From Ornithinimicrobium humiphilum (lineage in GTDB: Bacteria > Actinomycetota > Actinomycetes > Actinomycetales > Dermatophilaceae), in assembly GCF_006716885.1 (NCBI RefSeq), contig NZ_VFPU01000001.1:2108001-2172000 (forward strand): a DNA stretch of 64,000 nucleotides. Reading direction: 5' to 3'. Shown in pieces: positions 8,198 through 17,753 of this stretch. The notes below the pieces were generated by a model. It was given only the letters and a program-made list of their open reading frames with translations, did no database searches and was not told where the DNA came from. Position 1 is the first letter of the stretch. Every line of letters begins with the position of its first letter. A program made the position numbers and the translations under genes.

Positions 8198-9544
8198 TCA
8201 GTCCCGCGAGGCGTCGACGATCGTGACGTTGGCGGGGCGCTCCTCGACGTCCCCGAAGGCGGGGTCGTAGAGGTGGTGGGTGTCGTTGACGAAGGCGACC
8301 TGGGCGCCGCCGTCGGGCCACACCTCGATGGCGGTCAGGGACGCCGGCGCGGTCGCGATCGACCACGCGCGCCCGGAGTCGACGCCGAGAAGACGGCCGA
8401 GGACCGACATCAGCACGACCCGGTGGGTGGCGACCACGACGGTGCCGCCACGGCCGATCGCGCGGGCCAGCGCCTCCCCCACGCGGGCGTCCAGCTCGCG
8501 GCGGGTCTCGCCGCCGGGCGGGGCGAAGTCGGGGTCGGTGCGCAGCCGCAGGAGCTCGTCGCCGTGGTCGCGCACCAGGTCGCCCATGGCGCGGCCGTCC
8601 CACTCGCCGAAGCCCTGCTCGTCCCAGTCGCGGTCCTCCTCGCGGGCGACGCCGAGGTGGTCGGCGATCGCCTGGCCCGTCTGGCGGGCGCGCTGGAGCG
8701 AGGACGAGACGACCACGAGCGGGCCGGGCTGCGAGCGCTCCACGAGCCGGCGGACGGCGACGGCCGCGGCGCGTGCCTGCGCCATACCGGTGGCGTTGAG
8801 CGCGGGGTCGGCGCCGCCCCGCCCGTCGAGCAGATGGCGCTGGGTGAAGTCGGTGACGCCGTGCCGCACCAGGATCAGGCGGGTCTGGCCCTCGAGGGTG
8901 GGCACCGTCTCGTCGGAGACGTAGACGTCGCTCAGCGGGACCCGGCCGTCACCGAAGGTGGGGCGCAGCGCGTCGGCGGGCTGGTCGGGCTCGTCCTCGT
9001 CGATCTCCAGCAGCGACCAGGGGTCGACGGACGCCTGGTCGTCGTCCTGCTCCGAGACCGTCTCGGCGGTGGACCCCTCGGAGGCCGGGCGCACGTGGTC
9101 GCGGACGACGGTCTCGCCATCCATGGCGACGTTGGAGAGCGCGTCGGCGGCGCCGTTCTTCGCGCGCGGCACCCACGTCAGCTCGACGCTGCCGCCGCGC
9201 TGCTGGATGGCATCGACCAGCCGACGGGCCTGCATGGCCAGCCGGCGCATGTCCTCGTGCTTGATCTTCCAGCGCCCCGACATCTGCTCGACGACGAGCT
9301 TGGAGTCCATTCGGACCTCGATGGTCGCGTCGTCGGCCAGGCCCAGGTCGAGCACCGCCTGCAGGCCGGCCACGAGGCCGGTGTACTCGGCGACGTTGTT
9401 GGAGGCCTTGCCCAGCGGGGCCGCGCGCTCGGCGAGCAGCTCGCCCGTGCGCGCGTCACGGACGAGGGCGCCGTAGCCGGCGACACCCGGGTTGCCCCGG
9501 GAGCCGCCGTCGGCCTCGACGACCAGCGCGGGACGCAGGGTCAC
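8198..9544 (-). CDS. RNase HI / acid phosphatase fusion
   Basis: A 448-residue bifunctional protein like mycobacterial Rv2228c. Residues 1-140 are RNase HI: ADGGSRGNPG with the first catalytic Asp near 12, Glu in NNVAEYTGL near 52, Asp in RMDSKLVVEQ near 82, and Asp in NGAADALSN near 130. After an acidic linker, residues 225-440 are a histidine phosphatase with LILVRHGVTD and a late THRVV histidine, similar to CobC alpha-ribazole phosphatases. It removes RNA from hybrids and may contribute to cobalamin metabolism. The GTG start overlaps the zinc-ribbon gene stop by GTGA. Confidence 0.93.
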   Translation of the reverse strand: MTLRPALVVEADGGSRGNPGVAGYGALVRDARTGELLAERAAPLGKASNNVAEYTGLVAGLQAVLDLGLADDATIEVRMDSKLVVEQMSGRWKIKHEDMRRLAMQARRLVDAIQQRGGSVELTWVPRAKNGAADALSNVAMDGETVVRDHVRPASEGSTAETVSEQDDDQASVDPWSLLEIDEDEPDQPADALRPTFGDGRVPLSDVYVSDETVPTLEGQTRLILVRHGVTDFTQRHLLDGRGGADPALNATGMAQARAAAVAVRRLVERSQPGPLVVVSSSLQRARQTGQAIADHLGVAREEDRDWDEQGFGEWDGRAMGDLVRDHGDELLRLRTDPDFAPPGGETRRELDARVGEALARAIGRGGTVVVATHRVVLMSVLGRLLGVDSGRAWSIATAPASLTAIEVWPDGGAQVAFVNDTHHLYDPAFGDVEERPANVTIVDASRD

Positions 9545-10278
9545 AGACCGGACTCCGCGGTCCGGACCAGGATGCGGCCGCACTCCTCGCAGCGCAGCAC
9601 CTCGTCCTCGGGCGCCGACCGCAGACGCGCGATGTCGACGGCGTTGAGGTCGAGCCGGCAGCCGCCGCAGCGGCGCTGCACCAGCGGCGCGGCGCCCGCG
9701 CCGGTGTGAGCACGGACGCGCTCGTAGAGGGCGACCAGCTCGGCCGACAGGTCGGCGACCACCGCGTCGCGGCCGGAGGCGACCTCGGCCCGCTCGGTGG
9801 TGGCCGCGGCGGTCTTCTCGTCGCGGGCGGCGCGCAGCTCGGTGAGCCTGGTGGCGTGCTCGTCGCGGCGGCGGGTCGCGGCGTCGGCCTCCTGCTGGGC
9901 CTGCTCGAGGCGCTCCATGACCTCGAGCTCCTCGTCCTCGAGCACGCTCTGGCGGCGCGCGAGCGACTCGAGCTCGTGCTGCAGGCCCTGCAGGCTCTTG
10001 GACGTGCCGGTGCCGGACTCGAGGCGGGCACGGTCGCGCTCGGCGCGCTCGCGCACCTGCTGGACCGCCGCCTCGGCGCGGGCCACCTCCCGCTGCAGGT
10101 CGCCCACCGCCGTCTCGGTGCGCACGACCTCGGCCTCGAGGTCGGCCGCCTCGGCCTCCATGCGCGTGATGTCGGTCAGCTCGGGCAGCGTGCGGACCTT
10201 GTGGTCCAGCTGGTCGAGCCGGGTGTCGATGGCGAGCAGGTCCAGGAGTCGGGCCTGCATCTCGGGGGACGCCTTCAC
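9541..10278 (-). CDS. coiled-coil C4 zinc-ribbon protein
   Basis: A 245-residue protein like Rv2229c. Residues 10-170 form a long antiparallel coiled coil rich in Glu, Arg and Ala heptads. The C-terminus has a zinc ribbon with CGGC around 202 and CEEC around 230. The family is predicted to bind nucleic acid but its function is not established. It lies between the Nif3-like gene and RNase H, overlapping both by four bases, an arrangement conserved in actinobacteria and suggesting a shared role in nucleic acid housekeeping. Confidence 0.9.
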   Translation of the reverse strand: MKASPEMQARLLDLLAIDTRLDQLDHKVRTLPELTDITRMEAEAADLEAEVVRTETAVGDLQREVARAEAAVQQVRERAERDRARLESGTGTSKSLQGLQHELESLARRQSVLEDEELEVMERLEQAQQEADAATRRRDEHATRLTELRAARDEKTAAATTERAEVASGRDAVVADLSAELVALYERVRAHTGAGAAPLVQRRCGGCRLDLNAVDIARLRSAPEDEVLRCEECGRILVRTAESGL

Positions 10279-11198
10279 GGCATACCTCCTGCGTCGGTGG
10301 GTGGTTGCGCCCCGACCACGAAGTCCCAGGGGTCGGTGCGCACGGTCGAGATCTGGATGTCCACGCTAGCGGGGAGCCGGTCGCGCAGGAGGTCGCGCAG
10401 GCCGGGCAGCCACAGCCACTCGCTCGCGTAGTGCCCGGCGTCGACCAGGTAGGGCGTGCCAGCGGCACCGGCCCGCGCCGCCGCCCGGGCCTCCTCCCGC
10501 GCCTCGAGGGCCGGGTGGTGGCGCAGGTCGGCCGTGACGTAGACGTCGGCGCCGCTGCGGCGGACCGCCCCGAAGGAGGAGTCGCCCGCGCCGCCGAGGA
10601 CCGCCACGCGGCGCACCGGGGCCTCCGCGGGCCCGCTCACGCGGACGCCCCCGGCGGTCGGCGGCAGGGCCGCGTGGAGCCGCCGCGCCAGCTCGGCGAG
10701 CGAGGTCTCCTCGGGCAGGTCGCCGACCCGGCCGAGCTCCTGCTCCTCCGCCAGCTGCAGCGGCTCGGTCTCCGCGAGCCCGCAGGCGGCGGCCAGGGCG
10801 TGGCCCACGCCCGGGTCGGCGACGTCGGCGTTGGTGTGGGCGCAGTAGAGCGCCACGTCGTTGACGACGAGGTCGGTCACCGCGGCGCCCTTGGCGGTGG
10901 TGGTCGCGACCGAGTGGATGCCGCGCAGGAGCAGGGGGTGGTGCGTGACGAGCAGGTCGGCCCCCGCGTCCACCGCCTCGGCGATGACGTCGAGGGTGGG
11001 GTCCACCGCGAGCAGGATGCGACCGACGGGCTGGTCGGGATCACCGGCGACCAGGCCGACCCGGTCCCAGGACTGCGCCGTCGCCGGTGGGTAGAGCTCC
11101 TCGAGCACCGCCAGGACGTCCGCCAGCCGGGGCCCGTCCGCGCGGCGGTCGACGCCGTCGGCGGCGGGCGCCGTGCGCTCCGCTCTGCTGTTGTCCAC
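10275..11198 (-). CDS. Nif3-like dinuclear metal-centre protein
   Basis: A 307-residue Nif3/YbgI-family protein (annotated as GTP cyclohydrolase I type 2 homologue). Metal-ligand motifs are LLVTHHPLLLRG near 90 and the late LVDAGHYASEW segment; the insert between them has the usual PII-like domain. The biochemical role is uncertain. The frame is open into the upstream tRNA-Val gene, so the start is chosen as the GTG at 11198, which lies one base after the tRNA 3' end; the next in-frame GTG would remove part of the domain's first helix. After tRNA 3' processing the message would begin C-GTG, effectively leaderless. Confidence 0.85.
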   Translation of the reverse strand: MDNSRAERTAPAADGVDRRADGPRLADVLAVLEELYPPATAQSWDRVGLVAGDPDQPVGRILLAVDPTLDVIAEAVDAGADLLVTHHPLLLRGIHSVATTTAKGAAVTDLVVNDVALYCAHTNADVADPGVGHALAAACGLAETEPLQLAEEQELGRVGDLPEETSLAELARRLHAALPPTAGGVRVSGPAEAPVRRVAVLGGAGDSSFGAVRRSGADVYVTADLRHHPALEAREEARAAARAGAAGTPYLVDAGHYASEWLWLPGLRDLLRDRLPASVDIQISTVRTDPWDFVVGAQPPTDAGGMP

Positions 11199-11199
11199 G

Positions 11200-11272
11200 T
11201 GGGCCCGGCCGGGCTCGAACCGACGACCTACGCGGTGTAAACGCGGCGCTCTACCAACTGAGCTACAGGCCC
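11200..11272 (-). tRNA. tRNA-Val (anticodon TAC)
   Basis: Cloverleaf folds with acceptor stem GGGCCTG/CGGGCCC, D arm GCTC..GAGC, anticodon loop TTTACAC (TAC, valine) and T arm GTCGG-TTCGAGC-CCGGC, discriminator A. CCA is not encoded. The anticodon stem has a C-T mismatch at its outermost pair (27-43); the other four pairs are sound. Confidence 0.92.
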
Positions 11273-11366
11273 TGGGGTCGCCCATTGTGCCAGCCCGACG
11301 GACGTGCTCGGCAACTCTGCGTCGGGGCGCGCGTGGCGCCCCGACGGCGAGCGCGGGCGGGGTCGC

Positions 11367-11867
11367 TCAGAGCAGCGCGACGGCCTCGTGCAGGAGGCCG
11401 ATCGGCCGCTCCTCCTCGGGCCCGTGGACCAGGCTCCAGATCACCTTCTGGTCGGTGCCCACGAGGAAGGTGCCCCGCACCGGGTGCCCCGACTCCTCGT
11501 CGAGCACGCCGAAGGCCCGGCAGACCTCCCCGTGCGGCCAGAAGTCGGACAGCAGCGGGAAGCGGTAGCCCTCCTGCGCCGCCCACACACGGAGGGCGTA
11601 GGTGGAGTCGCAGGAGATGCCGTGCACCTGCACGCGGTCGTTGGAGAACCGGTCGATGTCGAGCTGCACCTCGAGCAGCTCGCCGGTGCAGATCGCCGAG
11701 AAGGCGAACGGGAAGAAGACGAGCAGGGCCGCCCGGTCCTGGACCGCCTCCGCCAGGCTGGTCGGCTCGCCGTACTGGTCGGGCAGGACGAGGTCCGGCG
11801 CGCGGTCACCCGGGCGCGGGACGGGGGCGGCACCGTGCCGCGGGGAGTCCGGGCCCGCCGGGCTCAC
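11367..11867 (-). CDS. ahpE: AhpE-like peroxiredoxin
   Basis: A 166-residue peroxiredoxin. The peroxidatic cysteine is C60 in FFPFAFSAICTGEL, the PxxxT/S-x2-C environment of the family, and FPLLSDFWPHG matches AhpE of mycobacteria closely. Further cysteines at about 86 and 118 could act in resolution, which differs from a strict one-cysteine AhpE. It reduces hydroperoxides using a mycoredoxin or thioredoxin-type partner. The GTG overlaps the DUF3052 stop by GTGA. The ahpE-DUF3052-aceE neighbourhood is, from memory, the same as Rv2238c-Rv2241. Confidence 0.88.
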   Translation of the reverse strand: MSPAGPDSPRHGAAPVPRPGDRAPDLVLPDQYGEPTSLAEAVQDRAALLVFFPFAFSAICTGELLEVQLDIDRFSNDRVQVHGISCDSTYALRVWAAQEGYRFPLLSDFWPHGEVCRAFGVLDEESGHPVRGTFLVGTDQKVIWSLVHGPEEERPIGLLHEAVALL

Positions 11868-12298
11868 TTCCTGCCCACCAGGCGCTGGCCGACCCACTCG
11901 CCCAGCGCGACACCGCCGGAGGCGGTCAGCGAGCACACCGTGCAGGCCTCCTGCACGTCGTGGGCGGGCACGCGGTCACCCCGCCCGGCGCCCGGGGTGA
12001 GCAGGGCGATGAAGCCGCCCTCCTCCATCGTGGTGAGCGCGTCGACCAGCTCGTCCGCGAGGTCGCCGTCACCGTCGCGCCACCACAGCAGCACCACGTC
12101 GACGACCCCGTCGTAGTCCTCGTCCTCCAGCGGCCCCTCGACCACCTGCTCGACGGCCTCCCGCACGGCATCGTCGACGTCGTCGTCGTAGCCGTACTCG
12201 ATCACGATCTGACCGGGTGCGAAACCGAGCTTCGTCACCGGTGCCGCCAGGGGGTTGCCCTCGGCCACGTCCACCTCGTCCGTCCCTTCGCTGCGCAT
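11864..12298 (-). CDS. DUF3052 family protein
   Basis: A 144-residue acidic protein of the actinobacterial DUF3052 family, with the conserved region KLGFAPGQIVIEYGYDDDVD near the start and an LTPGAGRGDRVPAHDVQEA segment late. No catalytic motif is known. ATG at 12298 is preferred over a TTG at 12313 because an AGGG lies upstream of it. It is co-transcribed with the peroxiredoxin and divergent from aceE. Confidence 0.85.
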   Translation of the reverse strand: MRSEGTDEVDVAEGNPLAAPVTKLGFAPGQIVIEYGYDDDVDDAVREAVEQVVEGPLEDEDYDGVVDVVLLWWRDGDGDLADELVDALTTMEEGGFIALLTPGAGRGDRVPAHDVQEACTVCSLTASGGVALGEWVGQRLVGRK

Positions 12299-12476
12299 GG
12301 TGGCCCTACACAACTAGAGCGACGGCTGCTTGTAAAGCGCGACGCACCGCAGCAGCGCCGCGACCTGCGGTCGGGGCGCGCCGGGCGGGGCCGGCGAGCG
12401 GGGCCACCGGGCGGACGCAGCGGCAAGGACCCGTGACAGACTGAGGAACGTCACTACCTCGGAAAGGACATGCCTC

Positions 12477-15230
12477 ATGCCCACGGAGCGCCCCGTCGGT
12501 CCTATCCTCAACGGACTCCCCAGCCAGGTCCCGGACGTCGACCCCGAGGAGACCCAGGAGTGGCTCGACTCCCTCGACGCCGCCATCGAGACCGGCGGAC
12601 GCCAGAGGGCGCGCTACCTCATGCTGCGCATGCTCGAGCGGGCCCGGGACTCCCAGGTGGGTCTGCCGTCGCTGACGACCACCGACTACATCAACACCAT
12701 CCCGCCGGAGCGCGAGCCCTGGTTCCCCGGCGACGAGGACATGGAGCGCCGCTACCGCGCGTGGATCCGCTGGAACGCCGCGGTCATGGTGCACCGCGCC
12801 CAGCACCCGGAGATCTCCGTCGGTGGCCACATCTCCACCTACGCCTCGATCGCCACGCTGTGGGAGGTCGGCTTCAACCACTTCTGGCGCGGACGCGACC
12901 ACGAGGGCGGCGGCGACCAGCTCTTCTTCCAGGGCCACGCCTCCCCCGGCATCTACGCGCGCGCCTTCCTCGAGGGCCGGCTGAGCGAGGACGACCTCGA
13001 CAGCTTCCGCCAGGAGAAGAGCAAGGCCCGTGAGGGCCGCGAGGCCCTCCCCTCCTACCCGCACCCGCGGAGCATGCCGCACTTCTGGCAGTTCCCGACG
13101 GTGTCGATGGGCCTGGGCCCCATGAACGCGATCTACCAGGCCGCCTTCAACAAGTACCTGCACAACCGCGGCATCAAGGACACCAGCCAGCAGCACGTCT
13201 GGGCCTTCCTCGGCGACGGCGAGATGGACGAGCCGGAGTCGCGCGGCCTGCTGCAGGTCGCGGCCAACGACGAGCTCGACAACCTGACCTTCGTCGTCAA
13301 CTGCAACCTGCAGCGCCTCGACGGCCCCGTCCGCGGCAACGGCAAGATCGTCCAGGAGCTCGAGAGCTTCTTCCGCGGCGCCGGCTGGAACGTCATCAAG
13401 GTGCTGTGGGGCCGCGGCTGGGACGAGCTCATCGCCCGCGACACCTCCGGCGCGCTGGTCAACCTCTTCAACTCCACCCCGGACGGCGACTTCCAGACCT
13501 TCCGGGCCAACGACGGCGCCTTCATCCGTGACCACTTCTTCGGGCGCGACCCGCGCACCAAGGAGATGGTCAAGGACTGGTCCGACGAGGACATCTGGTG
13601 GAAGCTCAAGCGGGGCGGCCACGACTACCGCAAGGTGTATGCCGCCTACGCCGCGGCGATGCGCCACACCGGTCAGCCGACGGTCATCCTGGCCCACACC
13701 ATCAAGGGCTACAGCCTGGGCACCCACTTCGCGGGCCGCAACGCGACCCACCAGATGAAGAAGCTCACGCTGGACGACCTGAAGTCCTTCCGCGACAGCC
13801 TCAAGATCCCGATCTCCGACGAGCAGCTCGAGGCCGACCCCTACCGCCCGCCCTACTACCACCCGGGCGAGGACGACGAGGCGATCCGCTACATGAAGGA
13901 CCGCCGACAGAAGCTCGGCGGCTACCTGCCCAGGCGCGAGCCGGAGAAGGCTCCCGCGCTGCGGCTGCCGGACGAGAAGGTCTACGACGTCGCCAAGAAG
14001 GGGTCCGGCAAGCAGAACGTCGCGACCACGATGGCGCTCGTCCGCATCTTCAAGGAGTGGATGCGCGACAAGGAGTTCGGCAAGCACCTGGTGCCGATCA
14101 TCCCGGACGAGGCCCGCACCTTCGGCATGGACAGCTTCTTCCCCACGGCGAAGATCTACAACGTCCACGGCCAGAACTACACCTCGGTGGACGCCGACCT
14201 CATGCTCGCCTACAAGGAGTCGACGAGCGGCCAGATCTGGCACGTCGGCATCAACGAGGGCGGCTCGGTCGCGGCCTTCACCGCCGCGGGCACGTCCTAC
14301 GACACCCACTCGGTCCCGATGGTGCCGTTCTACATCTTCTACTCGATGTTCGGCTTCCAGCGCACCGGTGACGGGGTCTGGGCGGCCGCCGACCAGCTGG
14401 TCCGCGGCTTCATGATCGGCGCCACCGCCGGTCGCACCACGCTGACGGGCGAGGGCCTGCAGCACGCCGACGGCCACTCGCCGCTGCTGGCCTCGACCAA
14501 CCCGGCCTGCATCAGCTACGACCCGGCCTACGCCTACGAGCTGGCGCACATCCTTCCTGACGCGCTGCGGCGCATGTACGGCGAGAAGCCCGAGGACGTC
14601 TTCTACTACATCACCGTCTACAACGAGCCGATGCAGCAGCCGGCCCAGCCGGAGGACGTCGACGTCGAGGGCATCGTCAAGGGCATGCACCGCATCCTGC
14701 GCTCCGAGCCCAACGGCGGCCGCCACGTGCGCCTGCTCGCCTCGGGCGTCGGCGTGCCGTGGGCCCTGGAGGCCGAGGAGCTGCTCCGCGAGGACTGGGG
14801 CGTCAGCGCCGACGTGTGGTCGGTGACGTCGTGGTCGGAGCTGCGCCGCGAGGCGATGGCCTGCGACGAGGACGCCTTCCTGCGGCCCGAGCAGGAGCGG
14901 CGCGTCCCCTACGTCACGCAGCGCCTCTCCGAGGGCAGCGGTCCGGTCATCGCGACCAGCGACTACATGCGGGCGGTCCAGGACCAGATCGCCCCCTGGG
15001 TGCCCGAGGACTACTACGCGCTCGGCGCCGACGGCTTCGGCTTCGCCGACACCCGTGCGGCGGCCCGCCGGTTCTTCCACATCGACGGTCCCTCGATGGC
15101 GGTCAAGGCCCTGCAGATGCTGGCCGACCGCGGCGAGATCGACCCCGACGTGCCGCGCCAGGCGGCCGAGAAGTACCGCCTGCTCGACGTCAACGCCGGC
15201 TCCTCCGGCAACGTCGGCGGCGACGCCTGA
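12477..15230 (+). CDS. aceE: pyruvate dehydrogenase E1, homodimeric
   Basis: A 917-residue AceE that decarboxylates pyruvate with thiamine diphosphate and feeds acetyl groups to the E2 component. The ThDP motif [12 protein letters not shown] begins near residue 243 and ends with [16 protein letters not shown] about 40 residues on; [20 protein letters not shown] is the conserved N-terminal segment. Full family length. The start at 12477 has AAAGGA spaced about seven bases upstream; an out-of-frame ATG at 12470 is too close to it. E2/E3 genes are not adjacent, as usual in actinobacteria. It supplies acetyl-CoA for the fatty acid cluster downstream. Confidence 0.97.
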   Translation: MPTERPVGPILNGLPSQVPDVDPEETQEWLDSLDAAIETGGRQRARYLMLRMLERARDSQVGLPSLTTTDYINTIPPEREPWFPGDEDMERRYRAWIRWNAAVMVHRAQHPEISVGGHISTYASIATLWEVGFNHFWRGRDHEGGGDQLFFQGHASPGIYARAFLEGRLSEDDLDSFRQEKSKAREGREALPSYPHPRSMPHFWQFPTVSMGLGPMNAIYQAAFNKYLHNRGIKDTSQQHVWAFLGDGEMDEPESRGLLQVAANDELDNLTFVVNCNLQRLDGPVRGNGKIVQELESFFRGAGWNVIKVLWGRGWDELIARDTSGALVNLFNSTPDGDFQTFRANDGAFIRDHFFGRDPRTKEMVKDWSDEDIWWKLKRGGHDYRKVYAAYAAAMRHTGQPTVILAHTIKGYSLGTHFAGRNATHQMKKLTLDDLKSFRDSLKIPISDEQLEADPYRPPYYHPGEDDEAIRYMKDRRQKLGGYLPRREPEKAPALRLPDEKVYDVAKKGSGKQNVATTMALVRIFKEWMRDKEFGKHLVPIIPDEARTFGMDSFFPTAKIYNVHGQNYTSVDADLMLAYKESTSGQIWHVGINEGGSVAAFTAAGTSYDTHSVPMVPFYIFYSMFGFQRTGDGVWAAADQLVRGFMIGATAGRTTLTGEGLQHADGHSPLLASTNPACISYDPAYAYELAHILPDALRRMYGEKPEDVFYYITVYNEPMQQPAQPEDVDVEGIVKGMHRILRSEPNGGRHVRLLASGVGVPWALEAEELLREDWGVSADVWSVTSWSELRREAMACDEDAFLRPEQERRVPYVTQRLSEGSGPVIATSDYMRAVQDQIAPWVPEDYYALGADGFGFADTRAAARRFFHIDGPSMAVKALQMLADRGEIDPDVPRQAAEKYRLLDVNAGSSGNVGGDA

Positions 15231-15251
15231 GCGTCGGTCGCCCGCGACGGC

Positions 15252-15285
15252 AGGGCGCCGCACCCCACGACGGGTGCGGCGCCCT
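15252..15285. terminator. strong hairpin after aceE
   Basis: A perfect 14-bp stem (AGGGCGCCGCACCC and its complement) with a six-base loop lies 21 bases after the aceE stop and before the convergent GDPD gene, so it can serve both. Confidence 0.75.
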
Positions 15286-15319
15286 CGCCGTTCCCCGGGG
15301 CTTGCCCCGCAGGACGGCC

Positions 15320-16414
15320 TCAGGGGGTGGGCGGGTGCAGCGCGTCGCGGGCGGCCACCGCGAGGTCCGGGTGATCGCTGAAGACCCCGTCCACGCCCGC
15401 CTCGAGGTATGCCGTGAGCTCGGTGCGCAGGTGGCCGTGCCCCGCCGGGTCGCCCCCGGCGCGCAGCTCGGGCGGCAGGAAGGCGTTCTCGGCCCGGAAG
15501 GTCCAGGGGTGGACCACCATCCCGGCGGCGTGGGCGTCGGCGACGAGCCGGGTGGCAGGACCGAGGGTGCCGTCGGGCGACCAGGGCAGCACCATCTCCT
15601 TGTCCGGGCCGAGGCCCTCGACCACGCCGCGCAGGGCCGCCAGGCCCGCGGGCGACAGGACGTCGCCGTAGGTGCGGCCCGCCGGGCAGAGCCCGGGCGC
15701 GTCGGGCCACGGCCCGGCGGGGTGGGCGAGGTCCCACGGGGTCTCGTCCTCCGCGGTCACGAGGAGCACCTGGCGCGCCCGCGACCCCAGCACGCGCCGC
15801 AGGTGGACGAGGTTGGAGAGCTCGAAGGACTGGACGAAGACCGGCGCCTCCTCCGAGTCCAGGCCCGCCCCGCGCAGGGCGTCGAGCAGGGGCTCCTCGA
15901 GCGCGAGCCCCCGCTCGCGGAAGTGCGTCGGGTGCTTGGTCTCGGGGTAGACGCCGATCTCGCGGCCGAGCTCGCGGCCGAGACGCGCGCGCAGGTCGAG
16001 GATCTCCGCGAACGTCGGCACGGGGTGGACCCCGTCGTGCGAGACGTTGGCCGCGCGCAGCTGCGGCAGGCGCTCCACGGCGCGCAGGGTCCGCAGCTCG
16101 GCCAGGGTGAGGTCCTCGGTGAACCAGCCGGTGACCTCGACGCCGTCGACGGTCCGCGTCGTCCGCCGGTCGGCGAGCTCGGGGTGGTCGGCGACGTCGG
16201 TGGTCGTGGAGATCTCGTTCTCGTGGCGGGCGACGAGCACCCCGTCACGGGTCGCCACCAGGTCCGGCTCGAGGAAGTCGGCCCCCTGGCGCGCTGCGAG
16301 CTCGTAGCTCGCCAGGGTGTGCTCGGGCAGGTAGCCGCAGGCGCCGCGGTGGCCGATGACCACCGGCCGGGGAGGCGCTGGGAGGGGACGAGGACCGGGG
16401 TCGGTGGTCGGCAC
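15320..16414 (-). CDS. glpQ: glycerophosphodiester phosphodiesterase
   Basis: A 364-residue GDPD. GHRGACGYLPEHTLASY near residues 22-38 holds the catalytic His and metal-binding residues; FLEPDLVATRDG supplies the Glu-Pro-Asp motif, and later YPETKHP, HPWTFRAEN and DGVFSDHPD match the GlpQ subgroup. No signal peptide is seen, so it may be cytosolic. GTG 16414 is selected over GTG 16423 because a TACGGT -10 (complement of 16422-16427) sits seven bases upstream, giving a leaderless mRNA. It releases glycerol 3-phosphate from lipid head groups. It is inserted between aceE and fasR. Confidence 0.9.
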   Translation of the reverse strand: MPTTDPGPRPLPAPPRPVVIGHRGACGYLPEHTLASYELAARQGADFLEPDLVATRDGVLVARHENEISTTTDVADHPELADRRTTRTVDGVEVTGWFTEDLTLAELRTLRAVERLPQLRAANVSHDGVHPVPTFAEILDLRARLGRELGREIGVYPETKHPTHFRERGLALEEPLLDALRGAGLDSEEAPVFVQSFELSNLVHLRRVLGSRARQVLLVTAEDETPWDLAHPAGPWPDAPGLCPAGRTYGDVLSPAGLAALRGVVEGLGPDKEMVLPWSPDGTLGPATRLVADAHAAGMVVHPWTFRAENAFLPPELRAGGDPAGHGHLRTELTAYLEAGVDGVFSDHPDLAVAARDALHPPTP

Positions 16415-16448
16415 GAGGGCCACCGTACGCCTGGCTAGGCTGGGGAGG
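16414..16448. promoter_or_regulatory. back-to-back leaderless promoters of glpQ and fasR
   Basis: The start codons of the divergent genes are 33 bases apart. TACGGT on the minus strand (16422-16427) and TAGGCT on the plus strand (16435-16440) are each correctly placed for leaderless transcription, so the two promoters overlap and cannot be occupied at the same time. Confidence 0.6.
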
Positions 16449-17626
16449 TGGTCCCCTCCGACGCCGTCCCGGCCGCCGAGCCGCTCCCCCGTCGCGCGGG
16501 CGAGCTGGCCACCCGGGCGACCCGGCGGATGGCGGCCGAGCACGCCTGGTTCCGCACGCTGAGCCCCGACGACCGCTCCTGGGTCAGCCTCGTCGCCCAG
16601 GCCGGGATCACCGCGCTCCTCGGCTGGTACGACGCCGGCGCCCAGGAGGGCACGGTGCCGGGCGAGGTGTTCGCCGCCGCGCCGCGCAGCCTGGCCCAGA
16701 CGATCTCGCTGCGCCAGGCCCTCGACCTGACCCGGACCGCGATCGCCACCGTCGAGGACGCCGTGGCCGAGCTCGTCGACGAGGACGAGCAGCCGCGCCT
16801 GCGCGAGGCCGTCCTGCGCTACTCCCGCGACGTCGCCTTCGCCGCCGCGGCCGTCTACGCCCGGGCCGCGGAGCAGCGCGGCGGGTGGGACGCCCGGCTG
16901 GAGTCGCTGGTCGTGCACGCCGTGGTGCGCGGGGAGGCCGACGAGACGCTGGCCTCCCGGGCCGCCGAGCTCGGCTGGGAGGACGTGACGGGGGTCTGCG
17001 TCGTCGTGGGCAACCTGCCCGAGGGCGACTCCGGCCCCGCCCTCACGGTGCTCCGCGACGCCGCCCGCCGACGCGGACGGGAAGCGCTGACCGCCGCCCT
17101 CGGGGCCCGCCTGGTCTGCATCCTCGGTGGCTCCGAGGACCCGGTCGAGGACGCCGCCCGGCTGGCCGCGCACTTCGGCCCCGGCCCTGTCGTCGTGGGC
17201 CCCCGCGTGCCGCACCTCTTCGCCGCGGGTCGCAGCGCGCGCGCCGCGCTCTCCGGCTGCGACGCCGCCCCCGCCTGGACGGGGGCGCCGCGGCCGGTCG
17301 CGGCCGACGAGCTGCTCCCCGAGCGGGCCCTGCTCGGGGAGGTGCCGGCCCGGCGGATGCTCGTCGACCGCGTCTACCGGCCGCTGCGCGACGACTCGGC
17401 CGCCCTGCTGGAGACGGTGCAGACCTACCTCGACAACGGCCGTGCACTGGAGGCGACGGCCCGCGAGCTCTTCCTCCACCCCAACACCGTCCGCTACCGC
17501 CTGCGCAAGGTCGGCGAGTCCGTCGGGCTGGACGCCCACACGCCGCGCGACGCCTGGGTGCTGCAGGTGGCGCTGGCCCTCGGACGGGTCACCGACCATC
17601 TCCGGACGCGCCCCGGCCAACGCTGA
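16448..17626 (+). CDS. fasR: PucR-type regulator, FasR homologue
   Basis: A 392-residue regulator. The C-terminal PucR helix-turn-helix is clear (TYLDNGRALEATARELFLHP followed by NTVRYRLRKVG, residues about 320-360), preceded by a GGDEF-like CdaR fold region. Position directly before fabD matches FasR of Streptomyces and Rv2242 of mycobacteria; FasR activates transcription of fabDHPF and responds to acyl-CoA in studied species. The GTG start has TAGGCT seven bases upstream, so it is leaderless. The fab operon begins 127 bases downstream of its stop, leaving room for a separate regulated promoter. Confidence 0.88.
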   Translation: MVPSDAVPAAEPLPRRAGELATRATRRMAAEHAWFRTLSPDDRSWVSLVAQAGITALLGWYDAGAQEGTVPGEVFAAAPRSLAQTISLRQALDLTRTAIATVEDAVAELVDEDEQPRLREAVLRYSRDVAFAAAAVYARAAEQRGGWDARLESLVVHAVVRGEADETLASRAAELGWEDVTGVCVVVGNLPEGDSGPALTVLRDAARRRGREALTAALGARLVCILGGSEDPVEDAARLAAHFGPGPVVVGPRVPHLFAAGRSARAALSGCDAAPAWTGAPRPVAADELLPERALLGEVPARRMLVDRVYRPLRDDSAALLETVQTYLDNGRALEATARELFLHPNTVRYRLRKVGESVGLDAHTPRDAWVLQVALALGRVTDHLRTRPGQR

Positions 17627-17753
17627 GCCATACTCTGCACGCACACCTCGAGCGCGTTTCCCGTTGTAGGGATCCTCCAAACAATCGGGCTCCTTCTCGT
17701 CGGTAACGCTGACGTGACTGGCGGGTCCGTACAGGCAGAGTGAGGGGGTGCTC
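17627..17753 (+). promoter_or_regulatory. fab operon promoter region, candidate FasR operator
   Basis: This gap is the only AT-richer stretch near the fatty acid operon and contains an imperfect dyad, TTGTAGGGATCC followed by TCCAAACAA, at about 17665-17685. I assign it to FasR only by position; the binding sequence is not established here. AGGGGG before 17754 is the Shine-Dalgarno for fabD. Confidence 0.35.

Noticed and set aside
11286..11366. gene between tRNA-Val and the peroxiredoxin
   Set aside because: Too short and no signal; likely the peroxiredoxin 3' region and tRNA promoter.
12298..12476. GTGAC-N12-GTCAC dyad before aceE as an operator
   Set aside because: Only five-base arms with a long spacer; likely by chance.
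12306..15737. 1143-codon open frame antisense to aceE
   Set aside because: Composition-driven shadow in high-GC DNA; no family similarity and aceE fits perfectly on the other strand.
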